This document shows positions 45,658 to 53,469 of a stretch of 64,000 nt of DNA, in pieces. The notes beneath the pieces are model-generated. The model was not told the DNA's origin, ran no database searches, and saw nothing but the letters and a program-made list of their open reading frames with translations. This DNA is from Mycolicibacter engbaekii. Lineage in GTDB: Bacteria > Actinomycetota > Actinomycetes > Mycobacteriales > Mycobacteriaceae. A program made the position numbers and the translations under genes. Position 1 is the stretch's first letter. Each line of letters opens with the position of its first letter. The stretch covers positions 41,776-105,775 of the forward strand of contig NZ_LQOT01000043.1 in NCBI RefSeq assembly GCF_002101585.1, written 5' to 3'.

Positions 45658-47145
45658 TCACAACGCCTGGCGGAGCCGGCGACCGCCGACCGGGATGCGC
45701 AGCACCATCTCGGTGCCACCTCCCGGCGCGTCCTGGGCGGTCAGTTTGCCGTTGAGTTCCGCCGACACCAGCGTGTTGACGATCTGCAGTCCGAGCCGGT
45801 CGGAGGTCTCCAGCCGGAACCCCTCGGGCAGTCCATGACCGTCGTCGTGAACCACCACGTCGAGCCAGCGCGCCGAGCGCTCGGCCCAGATGGTCACGGT
45901 TCGCCGGTCCGCATCGGCCTCGAAGGCGTGCTCGATGGCGTTCTGGACCAGTTCGGTGATCACCATGATCAACGCTGTGGCGCGGTCGGCGTCCAGCGAG
46001 CCGACCGACCCGATCCGGGCGATGTGAATCGGGAGATCCACGCTGGCAACGTCGTTCATCATCGGCAGGATGCGGTCGATCACCTTGTCGAGGTTCACCA
46101 CCTCATCGACCGACATCGACAGGGCCTCGTGGACCACCGCGATCGAGGACACCCGCCGAACCGACTCCAAAAGCGCCTCGCGTCCTTCGGTGCTGGCGGT
46201 GCGGCGGGCCTGTAACCGCAGCAGCGCCGCCACGGTCTGCAAGTTGTTCTTGACCCGATGGTGGATCTCACGAATGGTCGCGTCCTTGGACAGCAGCGCG
46301 CGGTCGCGGCGCTTCACCTCGGTGACATCGCGGACCAGCACCGCCGCACCCGCCGGCTGGCCGTGCACGATCAGCGGCAGGGTCCGCAGCAGCACCACCG
46401 CTCCGGCAGCGTCGACCTCGAACCGCATGCTCGATCCCCCCGACAGCGACTCGCGCACATGTTCGGCCAGCTCGTGGGCCTCGAAGGGGTCGGAGATCAG
46501 CGGCCGGGTGACGGCCACCAAGTCATGACCGGCCAGCTCGGCGGCCAGGCCCATCCGGTGATAGGCCGACACCGCGTTCGGGCTGGCGTAGCGGACTGTG
46601 CCGTCCACCGCAAGCCGGATGAAACCGTCGCCGACCCGCGGGCTCGACCGCGACACCGCGATGTCGCCGACGTCGGGAAAGGTGCCCTCGGAGAGCATGT
46701 GCACCAGGTCTGCGGCGCAGTCGAGGTAGGCGGCTTCGAGCCGGCTGGATGCCCGGCCGCCGGTCAACGCCGTCTGGTGGGTCAGCACCGCCACCACCCG
46801 GTCGCCGTGGCGGACCGGCACGGCTTCCATATTGGGTTGTCCGGCAATGCCTTCCCGTCCGATCACGCCGGACTCGAATGCCGCGACGGCCAGTGGCATC
46901 CAGTCCGGGAGCACGACGGTGCCGACCGCGTCGCTGAGCAGCACCGTGGGCGCGGTGTTGGGCCGGCATTGCGCCACGCAGACCAGCGCGCCGCCGGGGT
47001 CCGGCTCACGGCGTACCCACATCAGATAGTCGGCGAAGGACAAATCCGCCAGCAGTTGCCACTCCCCGACCACGGCGTGCAGGTGATCCACCGCACTGCC
47101 GGGCAACACGGTGTGTTCGGCGAGCAGGTCACCGAGTGTGGACAT
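45658..47145 (-). CDS. pdtaS: Sensor histidine kinase PdtaS
   Basis: A 495-residue soluble kinase: GAF-like N-terminal domain (about 1-150), PAS domain (about 160-275), and a HisKA_2-type dimerization region with the phosphoacceptor motif REIHHRVKNNLQTVAAL (H295/H296), then an ATP-binding domain (TELVQNAIEHAF; DDGHGLPEGF; GGGTEMVLRI). It lacks membrane helices, and this architecture and the gene place match PdtaS, whose partner PdtaR (an ANTAR response regulator) is encoded elsewhere. It lies beside the biotin carrier TB7.3 on the same strand. Confidence 0.94.
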   Translation of the reverse strand: MSTLGDLLAEHTVLPGSAVDHLHAVVGEWQLLADLSFADYLMWVRREPDPGGALVCVAQCRPNTAPTVLLSDAVGTVVLPDWMPLAVAAFESGVIGREGIAGQPNMEAVPVRHGDRVVAVLTHQTALTGGRASSRLEAAYLDCAADLVHMLSEGTFPDVGDIAVSRSSPRVGDGFIRLAVDGTVRYASPNAVSAYHRMGLAAELAGHDLVAVTRPLISDPFEAHELAEHVRESLSGGSSMRFEVDAAGAVVLLRTLPLIVHGQPAGAAVLVRDVTEVKRRDRALLSKDATIREIHHRVKNNLQTVAALLRLQARRTASTEGREALLESVRRVSSIAVVHEALSMSVDEVVNLDKVIDRILPMMNDVASVDLPIHIARIGSVGSLDADRATALIMVITELVQNAIEHAFEADADRRTVTIWAERSARWLDVVVHDDGHGLPEGFRLETSDRLGLQIVNTLVSAELNGKLTAQDAPGGGTEMVLRIPVGGRRLRQAL

Positions 47146-47178
47146 CGACTACGTAGCTGCCGTTCGGGGCCGCTGCGT

Positions 47179-47394
47179 TCAGCTGATCACGGCGATCAGG
47201 TCGCCAGCCTGGATCACGTCTCCGACCTGCACGGCGACCTTGCTGACGGTGCCGGCGGTCTCGGCCAGCACCGGGATCTCCATCTTCATCGACTCCAGCA
47301 GCACCACGGTGTCGCCTTCGCCGATCTGGTCGCCCTCGTGGACCACGACTTCGAGCACGCTGGCCACGATCTCCGCCCGAACGTCCTCGGCCAT
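47179..47394 (-). CDS. TB7.3: Small biotin/lipoyl carrier protein TB7.3
   Basis: A 71-residue single biotinyl domain. The attachment site is ESMKMEIPV with K37 in the MKM motif. It resembles the biotin carboxyl carrier domain but stands alone. The ATG at 47394 has GAGG six bases upstream; the ten upstream codons of the frame have no support. The carboxylase that uses it is not encoded in this window. Confidence 0.93.
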   Translation of the reverse strand: MAEDVRAEIVASVLEVVVHEGDQIGEGDTVVLLESMKMEIPVLAETAGTVSKVAVQVGDVIQAGDLIAVIS

Positions 47395-47656
47395 CTTCAC
47401 CTCGTTCATCACCCAGTCGACCATTGTCGATCTGAAAAGCCTTTGGCCCTATCGAACCACAACCCGTCCGATCGACGGTCAGGGCGCCCGGTTAAGCGGA
47501 CTCCAAGATAATTAAGAGGATTTAGAGAGTTCGATCTGTGATCGTGTCGTGTTTCTGCTGTGACAATTGCATAGCACCGTTACTCGAGTGTTTTTAACGC
47601 GTGACGAAATCGCCGTGACGCGGCACAAGTCGAGACCGAACTTGAGGAGTAACGCG
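47395..47656. other. Intergenic region upstream of secreted protein gene
   Basis: A 262-base, comparatively AT-rich gap between divergent genes (TB7.3 minus, secreted protein plus), including TTTAGAGAG, GTTTCTGCTGTGAC and GTTTTTAACG. It must carry both promoters, but I could not pick a convincing -35/-10 pair. No gene seen. Confidence 0.5.
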
Positions 47657-48109
47657 TTGTCTGTAACCCGTTTAGCACAGCCGAGGGTACGGCTGACCTT
47701 GGTATGCGCCGCCGCGATGTCGCTGGCCACCCTCGGATTTGGGATCGCGTCCGCCAAAGCCGTCCCGGGACTCATCGACGAGCCCATGCCCATGCCGATG
47801 CCTACGCCGCTCGGCGGCCCCGCCCTGCCGGGCCTGTCCGGCGGCCTGCCCGGCGGCCTCCCCGGCGCAGCGGCCCCGGGCAGCTCAGCATCCGGGATGA
47901 ACGCCGCCAACTCCTTCCTGCAGGTGCTCAACGGGATGCTCAACCGCGTGATCCCCGGGGTGGGCTCGATCGTGCCGACCGATGTCAGCTCCCTGACGCC
48001 GCCCGGCTCACCGATGTCGGTGACACCGGCGCTCGAGGCCCCGCCGGCTCCCCCGGCTTCCCCGGCGCTGGTGCCGCAGACCCTGGCCGGTGCACGGACC
48101 TTCCACTGA
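47657..48109 (+). CDS. Secreted Pro/Gly-rich small protein
   Basis: A 150-residue protein with a clear signal peptide: basic start (LSVTRLAQPRVR), hydrophobic core LTLVCAAAMSLATLGFGI, and a likely cleavage after ASAKA. The mature part has PMPMPMPTPLGG repeats and a helical patch NAANSFLQVLNGMLNRV. The TTG start at 47657 has GAGGAGT about seven bases upstream; the frame upstream lacks a signal peptide. Function unknown. I do not recall a counterpart at this place in H37Rv. Confidence 0.8.
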   Translation: MSVTRLAQPRVRLTLVCAAAMSLATLGFGIASAKAVPGLIDEPMPMPMPTPLGGPALPGLSGGLPGGLPGAAAPGSSASGMNAANSFLQVLNGMLNRVIPGVGSIVPTDVSSLTPPGSPMSVTPALEAPPAPPASPALVPQTLAGARTFH

Positions 48110-48224
48110 CCGATCACCGACGGCTTTGCGACGGCGCGGTGGCCAGAGCCGGTTCCCGGGGCCGCCACCGCGCCACGCCGGTCCATATGAGAGACTGTCC
48201 AGCCGGAATATAGGAGGGTCAATC

Positions 48225-48299
48225 ATGGCAAAGCGTGGGCGCAAGAAGCGCGACCGCAAGCACAGCAAAGCCAACCACGGCAAGCGACCCAACGCCTAG
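48225..48299 (+). CDS. 50S ribosomal protein bL37 (24 residues)
   Basis: MAKRGRKKRDRKHSKANHGK plus RPNA: the very basic 24-residue actinobacterial large-subunit protein bL37 seen in mycobacterial ribosome structures. GGAGGGT lies five bases before the ATG. The gene is too short for most gene finders and is followed by a strong hairpin. Confidence 0.9.
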   Translation: MAKRGRKKRDRKHSKANHGKRPNA

Positions 48300-48327
48300 A
48301 TCTAGAGCGTTAATCCGCTGGCTGCCC

Positions 48328-48354
48328 GCAAGCCCGGCCCCCGGCCGGGCTTGC
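48328..48354. terminator. Hairpin between bL37 and rshA
   Basis: GCAAGCCCGGCC and GGCCGGGCTTGC form a perfect 12-bp stem with a CCC loop. It lies between the converging bL37 and rshA genes and has only short T content after the stem, so it may end both transcripts. Confidence 0.7.
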
Positions 48355-48372
48355 TGCGGTTGAGCGCCTCGA

Positions 48373-48672
48373 CTAGCCCTCCCGGTGCACGATGGTGGTC
48401 CGGCTGATCTCCAGCCGCACCCGCTCGTAGAGCCGACGCGGCGCCTTGTCTCCACTGCACTTGCGGGCGATCAGCGTCTTGATGCGCTCTTCGACCCCGT
48501 AGTGCCGCAGACAACCCGGGCACTCCTCCAGATGCCGGCGAAGCTTGGCCCTGGTCTCGGCCGTGCACTCCCCATCCAGCAAGGTCCATACCTCGGCGAT
48601 CACTTCCGAACAGTCGGTGCCGGATTCGCCGGCAACCGGCGGCGTGTCGCAGTCCCGCGAGCGCTCGGTCAC
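48373..48672 (-). CDS. rshA: Zinc-associated anti-sigma factor RshA
   Basis: A 99-residue anti-sigma factor of the ZAS family. H47-x3-C51-x2-C54 ([13 protein letters not shown]) is the zinc/redox motif that releases SigH on disulfide stress; [13 protein letters not shown] matches the conserved N-terminal helix. The GTG start overlaps the sigH stop by four bases (GTGA), giving the usual sigH-rshA operon. Confidence 0.95.
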   Translation of the reverse strand: MTERSRDCDTPPVAGESGTDCSEVIAEVWTLLDGECTAETRAKLRRHLEECPGCLRHYGVEERIKTLIARKCSGDKAPRRLYERVRLEISRTTIVHREG

Positions 48673-49424
48673 GACGACACCTCCTCGGAAGCCTGGTCGC
48701 CGCGGATGAATCCGCGGTCACGGGCGACGTCTGTCAGCAGGCCGCGCAGTTGTCGTCGGCCGCGATGCAGCCGCGACATCACCGTGCCGATCGGTGTATC
48801 CATGATCTCGGCGATCTCCTTGTACGGGAACCCTTCGACATCGGCGTAGTACACCGCCATCCGGAACTCCTCGGGCAACTGCTGCAGGGCCTCTTTGATC
48901 TCGGTGTCGGGCAGCGACTCCAGCGCCTCCACCTCCGCCGAACGCAGCCCGGTGGAGGAGTGTTCGGCGGTGGACGCCAACTGCCAGTCGGTGATCTCGT
49001 CAGTCGGGTATTCGGCGGGCGAACGTTGCTTTTTGCGGTAGCCGTTGATGTAGGTGTTGGTCAGGATGCGGTACAGCCACGCCTTGAGGTTGGTGCCTTC
49101 CCGGAACGAGCGGAACCCGGCGTACGCCTTGACCATGGTCTCCTGGAGCAGGTCCTCGGCATCGGCAGGGTTGCGCGTCATCCGCAGCGCACCGCCGTAG
49201 AGCTGATCGAGTAGCGGGATCGCGTCGCGCTCGAACCGGGCGGTCAGCTGCTCGTCGGTCTCCCCCGACCGCACCGGGGCCTTCGACTGCGACGCGGCGT
49301 CAGTTCCGGTACCGACCGCACTCTCACCGTCTGCCATCTGTATCGCCGAGGTCCCTTCCGTCGCGATGCTCACAATCAGTCCTGCCGGTACCTCGCGTTC
49401 CAGCAGGCCAATCGCCGTCGACAT
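48669..49424 (-). CDS. sigH: ECF sigma factor SigH, with an N-terminal extension
   Basis: Group 4 (ECF) sigma factor for oxidative and heat stress. Region 2 is [20 protein letters not shown] and [19 protein letters not shown]; region 4 is [19 protein letters not shown] with [17 protein letters not shown]. From ATG 49424 (AAAGGAG seven to eight bases upstream) the protein has 251 residues, about 30 more than the short start at ATG 49337 ([11 protein letters not shown]), which corresponds to the annotated M. tuberculosis protein. Either may be used; a longer unstable isoform is reported for SigR/SigH of some actinobacteria. An autoregulatory promoter lies upstream. Confidence 0.94.
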   Translation of the reverse strand: MSTAIGLLEREVPAGLIVSIATEGTSAIQMADGESAVGTGTDAASQSKAPVRSGETDEQLTARFERDAIPLLDQLYGGALRMTRNPADAEDLLQETMVKAYAGFRSFREGTNLKAWLYRILTNTYINGYRKKQRSPAEYPTDEITDWQLASTAEHSSTGLRSAEVEALESLPDTEIKEALQQLPEEFRMAVYYADVEGFPYKEIAEIMDTPIGTVMSRLHRGRRQLRGLLTDVARDRGFIRGDQASEEVSS

Positions 49425-49495
49425 CGCCGACTCCTTTCCGATCCTAGGGCCGTGAGCGACAGCCACGGGTGGCGACCACACGAACTGTGTAACTC

Positions 49496-49523
49496 AACAC
49501 CGTGAACCGTGGCGCTCATTCCC
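49496..49523 (-). promoter_or_regulatory. SigH-type promoter of sigH (autoregulation)
   Basis: Read on the minus strand: GGGAAT (-35, 49518-49523), 19 bases, then GTT (49496-49498). This fits the GGAA(C/T)-N18/19-GTT consensus of SigH. Transcription would start near 49488 and so include the upstream start at 49424. Confidence 0.7.
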
Positions 49524-49565
49524 GCGGCAGCTTGGCCCGACGGGTCGGAATATCGGCGGTTGTCC

Positions 49566-50108
49566 TCAGCCGCCCAGCACCGGGCCGGGATCCTCGCTTG
49601 AGGCGCCGCCGAAAGCATCCTCAACCGTCGCCGCGAACGAGAAGTGGGTGTGCAGGCCCGCCGCCGCGACCACGCGGGAGGCGATGTGCTGACTGCTGAC
49701 CAGGCACAGCCGGATACCGCGACGGCGGCAATTGGCCGACTCCTCCACCAGCACCGCAAAGGCACAGACCCCCATGAACTCGAGTCCGCTGGTGTCGATG
49801 ATCAGTGGCCCGGGCGGAGTTGCGACCCCGGCGGCCTCGCCGACCAGCCGACGCCAGACCGCCACGTTGGACGCATCGACGCTGCCCGCAGCGCAGATCA
49901 GCAATGCCGAACCGCGACGCTCCACCAGCACGTGGACTTCGTCGACTGCATCGGCGGCGCAGTCCGCCGGGACGGCCGGCGCCTCCTGCCGTGCGGACGC
50001 GCCGCCGGGCCGCGTTCCGGCGCGGCGGGCGGGTGCTCGCAGCGATCGACGCTCGATGGGGCGCCACGCCGCATAGCGGCAGAGTTTACGACGTAAACCA
50101 GACAGCAT
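49566..50108 (-). CDS. STAS-domain protein (anti-anti-sigma factor-like)
   Basis: A 180-residue protein: basic N-terminal tail of about 40 residues, then a STAS domain (about 60-165; SVDASNVAVWRRLVGE; LIIDTSGLEFMGVCAFAVL). In classical anti-anti-sigma factors the motif after this strand is DSSG, with the phosphorylated serine; here it reads MGVCA, so that serine is missing. It may act without phosphorylation or use cysteines (C in GVC, NCRRR, RLC). It is flanked upstream by two palindromic operators at 50084-50098 and 50131-50145. Confidence 0.83.
   Translation of the reverse strand: MLSGLRRKLCRYAAWRPIERRSLRAPARRAGTRPGGASARQEAPAVPADCAADAVDEVHVLVERRGSALLICAAGSVDASNVAVWRRLVGEAAGVATPPGPLIIDTSGLEFMGVCAFAVLVEESANCRRRGIRLCLVSSQHIASRVVAAAGLHTHFSFAATVEDAFGGASSEDPGPVLGG
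50084..50098. promoter_or_regulatory. Palindromic operator GTTTACGACGTAAAC
   Basis: A perfect 15-base palindrome around one central A, overlapping the first codons of the STAS gene (start at 50108). Confidence 0.75.
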
Positions 50109-50130
50109 TTGCTCGAAGGTACGCCCGTTT

Positions 50131-50145
50131 GTTTACGTTGTAAAT
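50131..50145. promoter_or_regulatory. Palindromic operator GTTTACGTTGTAAAT
   Basis: TTTAC-GTT-GTAAA inverted repeat 22-37 bases upstream of the STAS start. Same family as 50084-50098 and 50493-50507. Confidence 0.65.
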
Positions 50146-50254
50146 GCGGCGCGCCCGGCTCCTGGTCCCGGGGGCACCGCGACAGCGCCACCACCGGTGA
50201 AGCGCCGCCGTCCCGCGCACCATCGCAGGTGCGCGGGACGGCGGTTCGGCGTTA

Positions 50255-50428
50255 TCAGTCCCGGAAGGCGTCCTTGACGTTCTCGCCGGCCTTCTTCAGG
50301 TTGGATTTGCCCTGGTCGGCCTTGCCCTCGTTCCTGAGCTTGTCGTCGCCGGTGACCTTGCCGGCAGCCTCTTTGGCCTTGCCGGTGACGTCCTGGGCAG
50401 CGTTTTTCGCCTTGTCAGTAAGCCCCAT
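50255..50428 (-). CDS. CsbD family stress protein
   Basis: A 57-residue, charged, helical CsbD-type protein (MGLTDKAKNAAQDVTGKA and KEAAGKVTGDDKLRNEGK). Members are general-stress proteins of unknown biochemistry. The start at 50428 is supported by GGGAGGAG about seven bases upstream. A third copy of the palindromic operator lies in the 102-base gap to the TetR gene. Confidence 0.93.
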   Translation of the reverse strand: MGLTDKAKNAAQDVTGKAKEAAGKVTGDDKLRNEGKADQGKSNLKKAGENVKDAFRD

Positions 50429-50444
50429 CGTGAAACTCCTCCCT

Positions 50445-50476
50445 CGTGACGGTGCAACACCGTGACGGTGCAACAC
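50445..50476. repeat. Tandem 16-bp direct repeat
   Basis: CGTGACGGTGCAACAC occurs twice back to back (50445-50460 and 50461-50476) upstream of the CsbD gene. It could be a recent duplication or a tandem binding site. Confidence 0.75.
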
Positions 50477-50492
50477 GAGGCATGCCCACGAT

Positions 50493-50507
50493 GTTTACGA
50501 CGCAAAC
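50493..50507. promoter_or_regulatory. Palindromic operator GTTTACGACGCAAAC
   Basis: One mismatch from the perfect palindrome at 50084. It is located upstream of the CsbD gene and immediately after the TetR gene. Confidence 0.65.
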
Positions 50508-50530
50508 CTTTTGAGTGGCGATCTGCCGAG

Positions 50531-51289
50531 TCAGCTTGGGCCAGCCAACAATTCGAGGCGATCGAGGATGGCTTCCAGCGCCTCTTCGAACTCGGCGGTG
50601 CTGCGGTCCTGCGACAGTCTCGGCTGCAGCCGCCGCAGGTGCGGATAGTCGGTCAGGTCCCGCCCGGGCAGCGGGCCGTCCTCGAGAATCTCCACGTCGG
50701 GGTGCAGCTGGGCCCCCCGGGCGGACACCTCCAGCAGCAGGTGACCGATCAGGAACGTGGTGTAGGAACGGTAGGCCGACACCGCGGCGTCGTCGTCGAA
50801 TCCGTAGGAGATCAGGGTGTCCAGGAAGCTTTCCATCCACCGCAGGCTGCCGAGCGGCGGCCGGACCCACGGCGCCTCCGGGGCCTGGGTGGCGACCAAC
50901 GGAAAGACCTCCGGATGGTCGAGTGCAATTGCGCGGACGCCGTGCGCCAGCCGCACTAGGTACTCCTGCCAGCCGTCTTCCTGGCGCCGCGCCGCGAGCT
51001 GGTCGGCGTAGAGCCGGTCGATGATGTGGTCGACCACCCCGGTGAGCAGGTCCCCGCGACCGTGCACATAGCGGTACAGCGCCATCGCCTCGACCCCGCA
51101 GGCCGCTCCCAGGCGCCGCATCGTCAAATTCGACAGTCCGTGCCGATCGATGAAATCGATGGCCATCTCCAGAATGCCTTCGCGGCTCAGCAAGGGACGG
51201 AGGCCGGCGGAATCCCCAGCGTCGGCGGGCAGCTCGGGCCCTGCCGTGCCCTGCCGGGAACCCAGGTCATCGGCATCCACGCGGACCAC
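50531..51289 (-). CDS. TetR-family regulator with TetR_C_1-like C-terminus
   Basis: A 252-residue regulator. HTH: LSREGILEMAIDFIDRHGLS then MRRLGAACGVEAMALYRYV; the C-terminal region (LVATQAPEAPWVRPPLG and TTFLIGHLLLEVSARG) resembles the drug-binding domain of the classical TetR group. GTG 51289 was used; a second in-frame GTG exists three codons later. It is the prime candidate for binding the GTTTACG-like palindromes. Divergent from the SDR gene by 182 bases. Confidence 0.9.
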   Translation of the reverse strand: MVRVDADDLGSRQGTAGPELPADAGDSAGLRPLLSREGILEMAIDFIDRHGLSNLTMRRLGAACGVEAMALYRYVHGRGDLLTGVVDHIIDRLYADQLAARRQEDGWQEYLVRLAHGVRAIALDHPEVFPLVATQAPEAPWVRPPLGSLRWMESFLDTLISYGFDDDAAVSAYRSYTTFLIGHLLLEVSARGAQLHPDVEILEDGPLPGRDLTDYPHLRRLQPRLSQDRSTAEFEEALEAILDRLELLAGPS

Positions 51290-51471
51290 CCCATTTCACT
51301 GCACCGACAACCGACGATCAGCCGACCAGCAATTCCCGGGCGTGGTAGCCATCCCTACCGCCGTGTGGCGGACTACGGGCCTCGACATCTGCCGTTGGTG
51401 AGTTTACGTCTCATGGCCCCCGTTGCCAGACCCGCTTCACCACATTGCCGGCGCGGCATAGGCTGACAGCC

Positions 51472-52329
51472 ATGCCCACCTCAGGCCCGCTCGCCGGCAA
51501 GACGATGTTCATCTCGGGCGCCAGCCGTGGCATCGGTCTGGCGATCGCCAAACGAGCCGCGCGCGACGGCGCCAACATCGCGTTGATCGCCAAGACCGCG
51601 CAACCGCACCCGAAACTCGACGGCACCATCTACTCTGCGGCCGCCGAGATCGAAGATGCGGGCGGGCAGGCGCTGCCGATCGTCGGTGACATCCGTGACG
51701 GGGACGCGGTGGAAGCTGCGGTGGCAACCACCGTCGAGCGGTTCGGCGGTATCGACATCTGCGTGAACAACGCCTCGGCGATCAACCTCGGCTCGATTCT
51801 CGAGGTTCCGCTGAAGCGCTTCGACTTGATGAACGGCATCGAAGTTCGCGGCACCTACGCGGTGTCGCAGGCCTGCATCCCACACATGATCAACCGCGAG
51901 AATCCGCACATCCTGACCCTGTCCCCGCCGATCCGGCTGGAACCCCAATGGCTCAGGCCCACCGCATACATGATGGCCAAGTTCGGGATGACGTTGTGCG
52001 CGCTGGGGATGGCCGAGGAACTGCGCGGGCACGGAATCGCCTCCAACACGCTGTGGCCGCGCACGATGATCGCGACGGCGGCCGTGCAGAACCTTCTCGG
52101 CGGCGACGAGGCGATGGCCCGGTCGCGTACCCCGCAGATCTACGCCGACGCCGCGTACGCCATCGTGACCAAGCCGGCTGACTACACGGGGCATTCCCTG
52201 CTGTGCGAGGACGTCCTGGTGGAGTCCGGCGTCACCGACCTCTCGGTCTATGACTGCGTGCCCGGAAGCGAACTGGGAGTCGACCTGTGGGTCGACGCGG
52301 TCAATCCCCCGGGATACGTGCAGCCCTGA
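51472..52329 (+). CDS. Short-chain dehydrogenase/reductase (Rv3224 type)
   Basis: A 285-residue SDR. Cofactor motif SGASRGIG, NNAS at the end of strand 4 (VNNASAIN), catalytic YMMAK, and serine in HILTLSPPI. The HSDL2-like extension with SRTPQIYADAAYAIV and GVTDLSVYDCVPGSEL is seen. It uses NAD(P)H on an unknown alcohol or ketone. A half-site of the TetR operator (TTTACGTC) lies about 65 bases before the start. Confidence 0.92.
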   Translation: MPTSGPLAGKTMFISGASRGIGLAIAKRAARDGANIALIAKTAQPHPKLDGTIYSAAAEIEDAGGQALPIVGDIRDGDAVEAAVATTVERFGGIDICVNNASAINLGSILEVPLKRFDLMNGIEVRGTYAVSQACIPHMINRENPHILTLSPPIRLEPQWLRPTAYMMAKFGMTLCALGMAEELRGHGIASNTLWPRTMIATAAVQNLLGGDEAMARSRTPQIYADAAYAIVTKPADYTGHSLLCEDVLVESGVTDLSVYDCVPGSELGVDLWVDAVNPPGYVQP

Positions 52330-52371
52330 CCCTGCGGCACCGGCCGGACCGCGCCACTCGCCGGCGAGCCG

Positions 52372-53418
52372 TTACCCGACGGGCTTCTGGTAGACCAGCC
52401 AGCGCAGGTCGATAGGGCACTCGGCCGGATCGAGGTCGAAGAGGTCCAGGCCGCGGGCCCACTCGGAGTACCAGCCGGTCGGGGGCCAGGCGCCGTCGGG
52501 AAGATGGGCCTTCTCGTACTCATACACCGAATCGTCGGCGACCAGCTGCAGGCTCAACCCCGCGGCCGCATCATCGATCTCCTGCCAGGTGTAGAACATG
52601 TTGTAACACTGCTGGCTCATCTCGCGGGCCGCACTGTCGGGCTCATAGCCGTCGCGAGTCACGAAGACGTTCATGACCAGATACCCGCCCGGCGCCAATC
52701 GCTGGGCCGCCAGGCCGAACACCTCACGCAGCTGTTGGGCGCTGCGGAAGTCCATCGTGACCTCGGAGAGCACGATCAGCTGGTACTGGGCGTGCAGGTC
52801 GGCGGTCGCGACGAAGACGTTCCGGCAGATCACCGAGACGTCGAGCGCCTCGCGGTGCGCGTCCACCCGAATGGTGTCGGCGAACGTCGGGGTCATCTCG
52901 ACCGCGTCCACCGGATGGCCACGCCGGGCCAAAGCCAGGCTGTTGCGCCCGGTGCCTGCCCCGATATCGAGTACCCGACAGGACCGGGGCTCACTGAACT
53001 CGGCCGCCAGCGCCCAGACCCGCGCATCGGGCTCGGTGCCGAACAGCGGCGGCTGGCGGGTGGCCAGCCAGTTCTCGTACCCGACCTCGATCGAGTGCCA
53101 CTCGGCGCGGATCACGTAGTTGAGTACGTTGCCGACCGGCAGCTCGTAGCTGATCATGATGACCGACCGCGACGAGGCCTCGAATGCCGCCGTCAACTCG
53201 GTTTGCAGGGCCGCCCTGAGCTGGTCGCGTTCGTCGTCGCACAGCGGTGCTCCCAAACAGGAGAACAGTGTTTCGCACATCGTGACGTACTCGTCGAGCA
53301 TGCCGGGCACCGCCGGGATCCGGACCTTTCCGGAGGCCGCGGCCAGGCGATAAAGCCTGCTGGTCATGGCTTGGCGCAGCCGGGGCGGATGGGTCGACAG
53401 CTCAGGCAGGCTCTCCAT
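52372..53418 (-). CDS. Class I SAM-dependent methyltransferase
   Basis: A 348-residue protein. An N-terminal helical domain (about 1-145) precedes a class I methyltransferase fold with motif I VLDIGAGTGRNSLALARRG and acidic loop DAVEMTP, then LIVLSEVTMDF and ERLAPGG-like AAQRLAPGGYLVMNVF. It resembles TehB-like methyltransferases. It stands directly next to a two-component system on the same strand, 51 bases downstream, and I recall no counterpart at this place in H37Rv. The substrate is unknown. Confidence 0.82.
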   Translation of the reverse strand: MESLPELSTHPPRLRQAMTSRLYRLAAASGKVRIPAVPGMLDEYVTMCETLFSCLGAPLCDDERDQLRAALQTELTAAFEASSRSVIMISYELPVGNVLNYVIRAEWHSIEVGYENWLATRQPPLFGTEPDARVWALAAEFSEPRSCRVLDIGAGTGRNSLALARRGHPVDAVEMTPTFADTIRVDAHREALDVSVICRNVFVATADLHAQYQLIVLSEVTMDFRSAQQLREVFGLAAQRLAPGGYLVMNVFVTRDGYEPDSAAREMSQQCYNMFYTWQEIDDAAAGLSLQLVADDSVYEYEKAHLPDGAWPPTGWYSEWARGLDLFDLDPAECPIDLRWLVYQKPVG

Positions 53419-53469
53419 GCAACCGTTTGTAGCGAACCGTCCAGCTAATTGCCAGTAACATGTCAGTAT

